Origin: Tanypteryx hageni
Lineage: Eukaryota; Arthropoda; Insecta; Odonata; Petaluridae
Direction: 5' to 3'
DNA: 64,000 nt
NCBI GenBank assembly: GCA_028673005.1
Contig: CM054116.1
Location: 80,054,572 to 80,118,571, forward strand
In this document: positions 62,715 to 64,000 of the stretch, piece after piece
Layout: the number at the start of each line of letters is the position of its first letter
Numbering within the stretch: position 1 is the stretch's first letter
Position numbers and translations under genes: made by a program
The notes under the pieces: generated by a model
The model's input: the letters and a program-made list of their open reading frames with translations, nothing else
Databases searched by the model: none
What the model was told of the DNA's origin: nothing

Positions 62715-62790
62715 AAGTTTAGACACCAGATATTTAGGATACGAAGCGGCCATCATCAGATGTAGCCGAAATGCGCACGTAGTTTGCCAG
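62715..62790 (-). mobile_element. Penelope-like terminal motif, degraded hammerhead core
   Basis: On the minus strand CTGATGATGG (62759-62750) matches the hammerhead core. It is followed by a damaged stem CCGC-TTC-GTATCC, TAAA in the GAAA position, and a GTC at 62724-62722. On the + strand GTAGCCGAAATGCGCA (62762-62777) matches the block at 35583-35598 except for one base. The two observations together suggest a scrambled or decayed end of the same Penelope-like family. Confidence 0.4.
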
Positions 62791-64000
62791 AAACATTTTT
62801 TCAAAGCGCTTGTTTGCACTTCCTCAGTCGTTCGTTCACACTTGAGAAAATTGTCGCTTAACTAGTGGGCTCATAATGATGGAAATTTCACATCTAATAG
62901 TTACTCTACTTATCGTACTGCACTTTATATCTATTTTTCAGTAATTATATTATTGGTTTTTATTTATTTATGCATGTACTGATTACATTATTGTATTATG
63001 AATGCCATTATTTAAATTTATTCAGTAAATAGAGTCAATAGTGTGGATAGTATGTGCTCCTTTAAATGCAAAAATAATAGTTTGAGGCATTCAGTAAATC
63101 CATCAGCAAACATGATATGTTCCATGTTCTTTCCCGGTTATAGATAATGCATTTTTAATAGTCGCTCGAATCGGCCTTGTTCGACGCCATCCGAAAATAA
63201 TCTTCATTATTCTTAGAGGTCATAGGAAATTATAAACATATGTATAATTCAGTTTCGTCAGAATTCTTTAGCTTTGGGAGGTTGGCAATCATAAACAAGA
63301 AAGGTAGACAAGGCAATATTTTCTGCTTATTTTCCCGTTGTCGGTGGGGTCTGTTTAGGACGCCCCACCAATTCACTGCTGTCTCGAAAGACACATCCGT
63401 AATTGATAATCAAAAGCGTTGAATTATTGTTTCACGGGTGGAAACTTTGTGCGGGTGAAGGATCTTCTCGATTGCACTGTCTGCGGCCAATAGCCTTGCA
63501 AATCTTAAGAAAGGGTCTTTCTTTCTCCCCGACGATGAAATACAGCATTCAATTACGGCTCTGAGGTCCACTCGCAGTGTGGTTATAGAAAACGTTCTAA
63601 CGTCTCTTATTCAGAAAGTTGAATAACTTATTTCCGAAAGAATAATTTATCCTAACAATGATACAGTGCTAAAAATCACGCTATATGATGCTTGTTATGC
63701 GAATGAAACTAATGTAATTCATACAGATTAATTTCGCATTATTGTATTCTTAGAAAAACAAGCAAATTTTCTTAATTAATATGGATATTCAACTTTTTTT
63801 AAGATAAAACTCTTCAAAGTAATTATAAAGTAATGGTAAAATAACCCATTTTGTACACATAATGGAATTAAATAGATTTAGTAAATTATGTAATTATAAG
63901 CGTGTTAGTTATGATGCTCAAGATTCTAAGCATTTACTACACAACACTAAAATTAAAGATTCCTTAGGTAAAGAGAAGCATTAAAAAAGGACGGAAAATG
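62791..64000. other. AT-rich sequence without recognisable genes
   Basis: The 60-codon frame at 63240-63422 has no recognised motif. The right end is AT-rich, unique-looking DNA. Confidence 0.5.

Noticed and set aside
1..64000. CRISPR arrays, bacterial operons, ribosome binding sites, rRNA
   Set aside because: Nothing in the composition or gene organisation is prokaryotic; no array of regular repeats with unique spacers and no rRNA signature was found.

Overview
This window looks like intergenic or intronic DNA from a large, repeat-rich metazoan genome, most likely an arthropod and probably an insect. The base composition is AT-rich. It holds three long (AT)n microsatellites, several strand-asymmetric purine/pyrimidine tracts, and remnants of piggyBac, hAT, pogo/Tigger, Penelope-like, CR1-like and RTE-like elements plus tRNA-derived SINEs. 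There is no operon structure, no convincing multi-exon host gene and no clear functional tRNA or rRNA. Most open frames of 60-220 codons lie in purine- or pyrimidine-rich tracts, where stop codons are rare, and I do not call them genes.

Layout. 1-4.2 kb: a 426-bp piggyBac-like MITE between TTAA sites, then a 2.1-kb hAT-type element with a perfect 8-bp target duplication that contains a decayed Penelope-like reverse transcriptase. 4.2-12 kb: mostly unique AT-rich DNA with a second piggyBac-like MITE at 9.54-10.08 kb. 12-20.3 kb: two tRNA-derived SINE copies, pyrimidine-rich tracts, a dispersed repeat (family A) with an internal duplication, and the C-terminal remnant of an RTE-like LINE. 22-26.1 kb: a CpG-rich stretch, a 22-bp purine minisatellite, and a GC-rich 419-bp insertion with an apparent 16-bp target duplication and many potential hairpins. 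26.3-34.7 kb: two inverted copies of a palindrome-headed repeat (family B), a third SINE-like copy, and a fairly well preserved CR1-like LINE 3' end. 35.5-39.3 kb: a Penelope/hammerhead-like motif, a pogo/Tigger-type element that contains a 123-codon frame of unknown origin, and a local direct duplication. 40-64 kb: AT-rich DNA with microsatellites, GA-rich tracts, a second family A copy, a CpG-rich region at 53.6-55.5 kb, and two more Penelope/hammerhead-like motifs.

Nothing here suggests cooperating genes; the window is best read as a record of transposition. The two items most likely to be undescribed are the structured GC-rich insertion at 25635-26053 and the Tigger-like element at 37469-38304 with its unexplained open frame. 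All family assignments come from reading motifs and terminal repeats by eye, without database searches.
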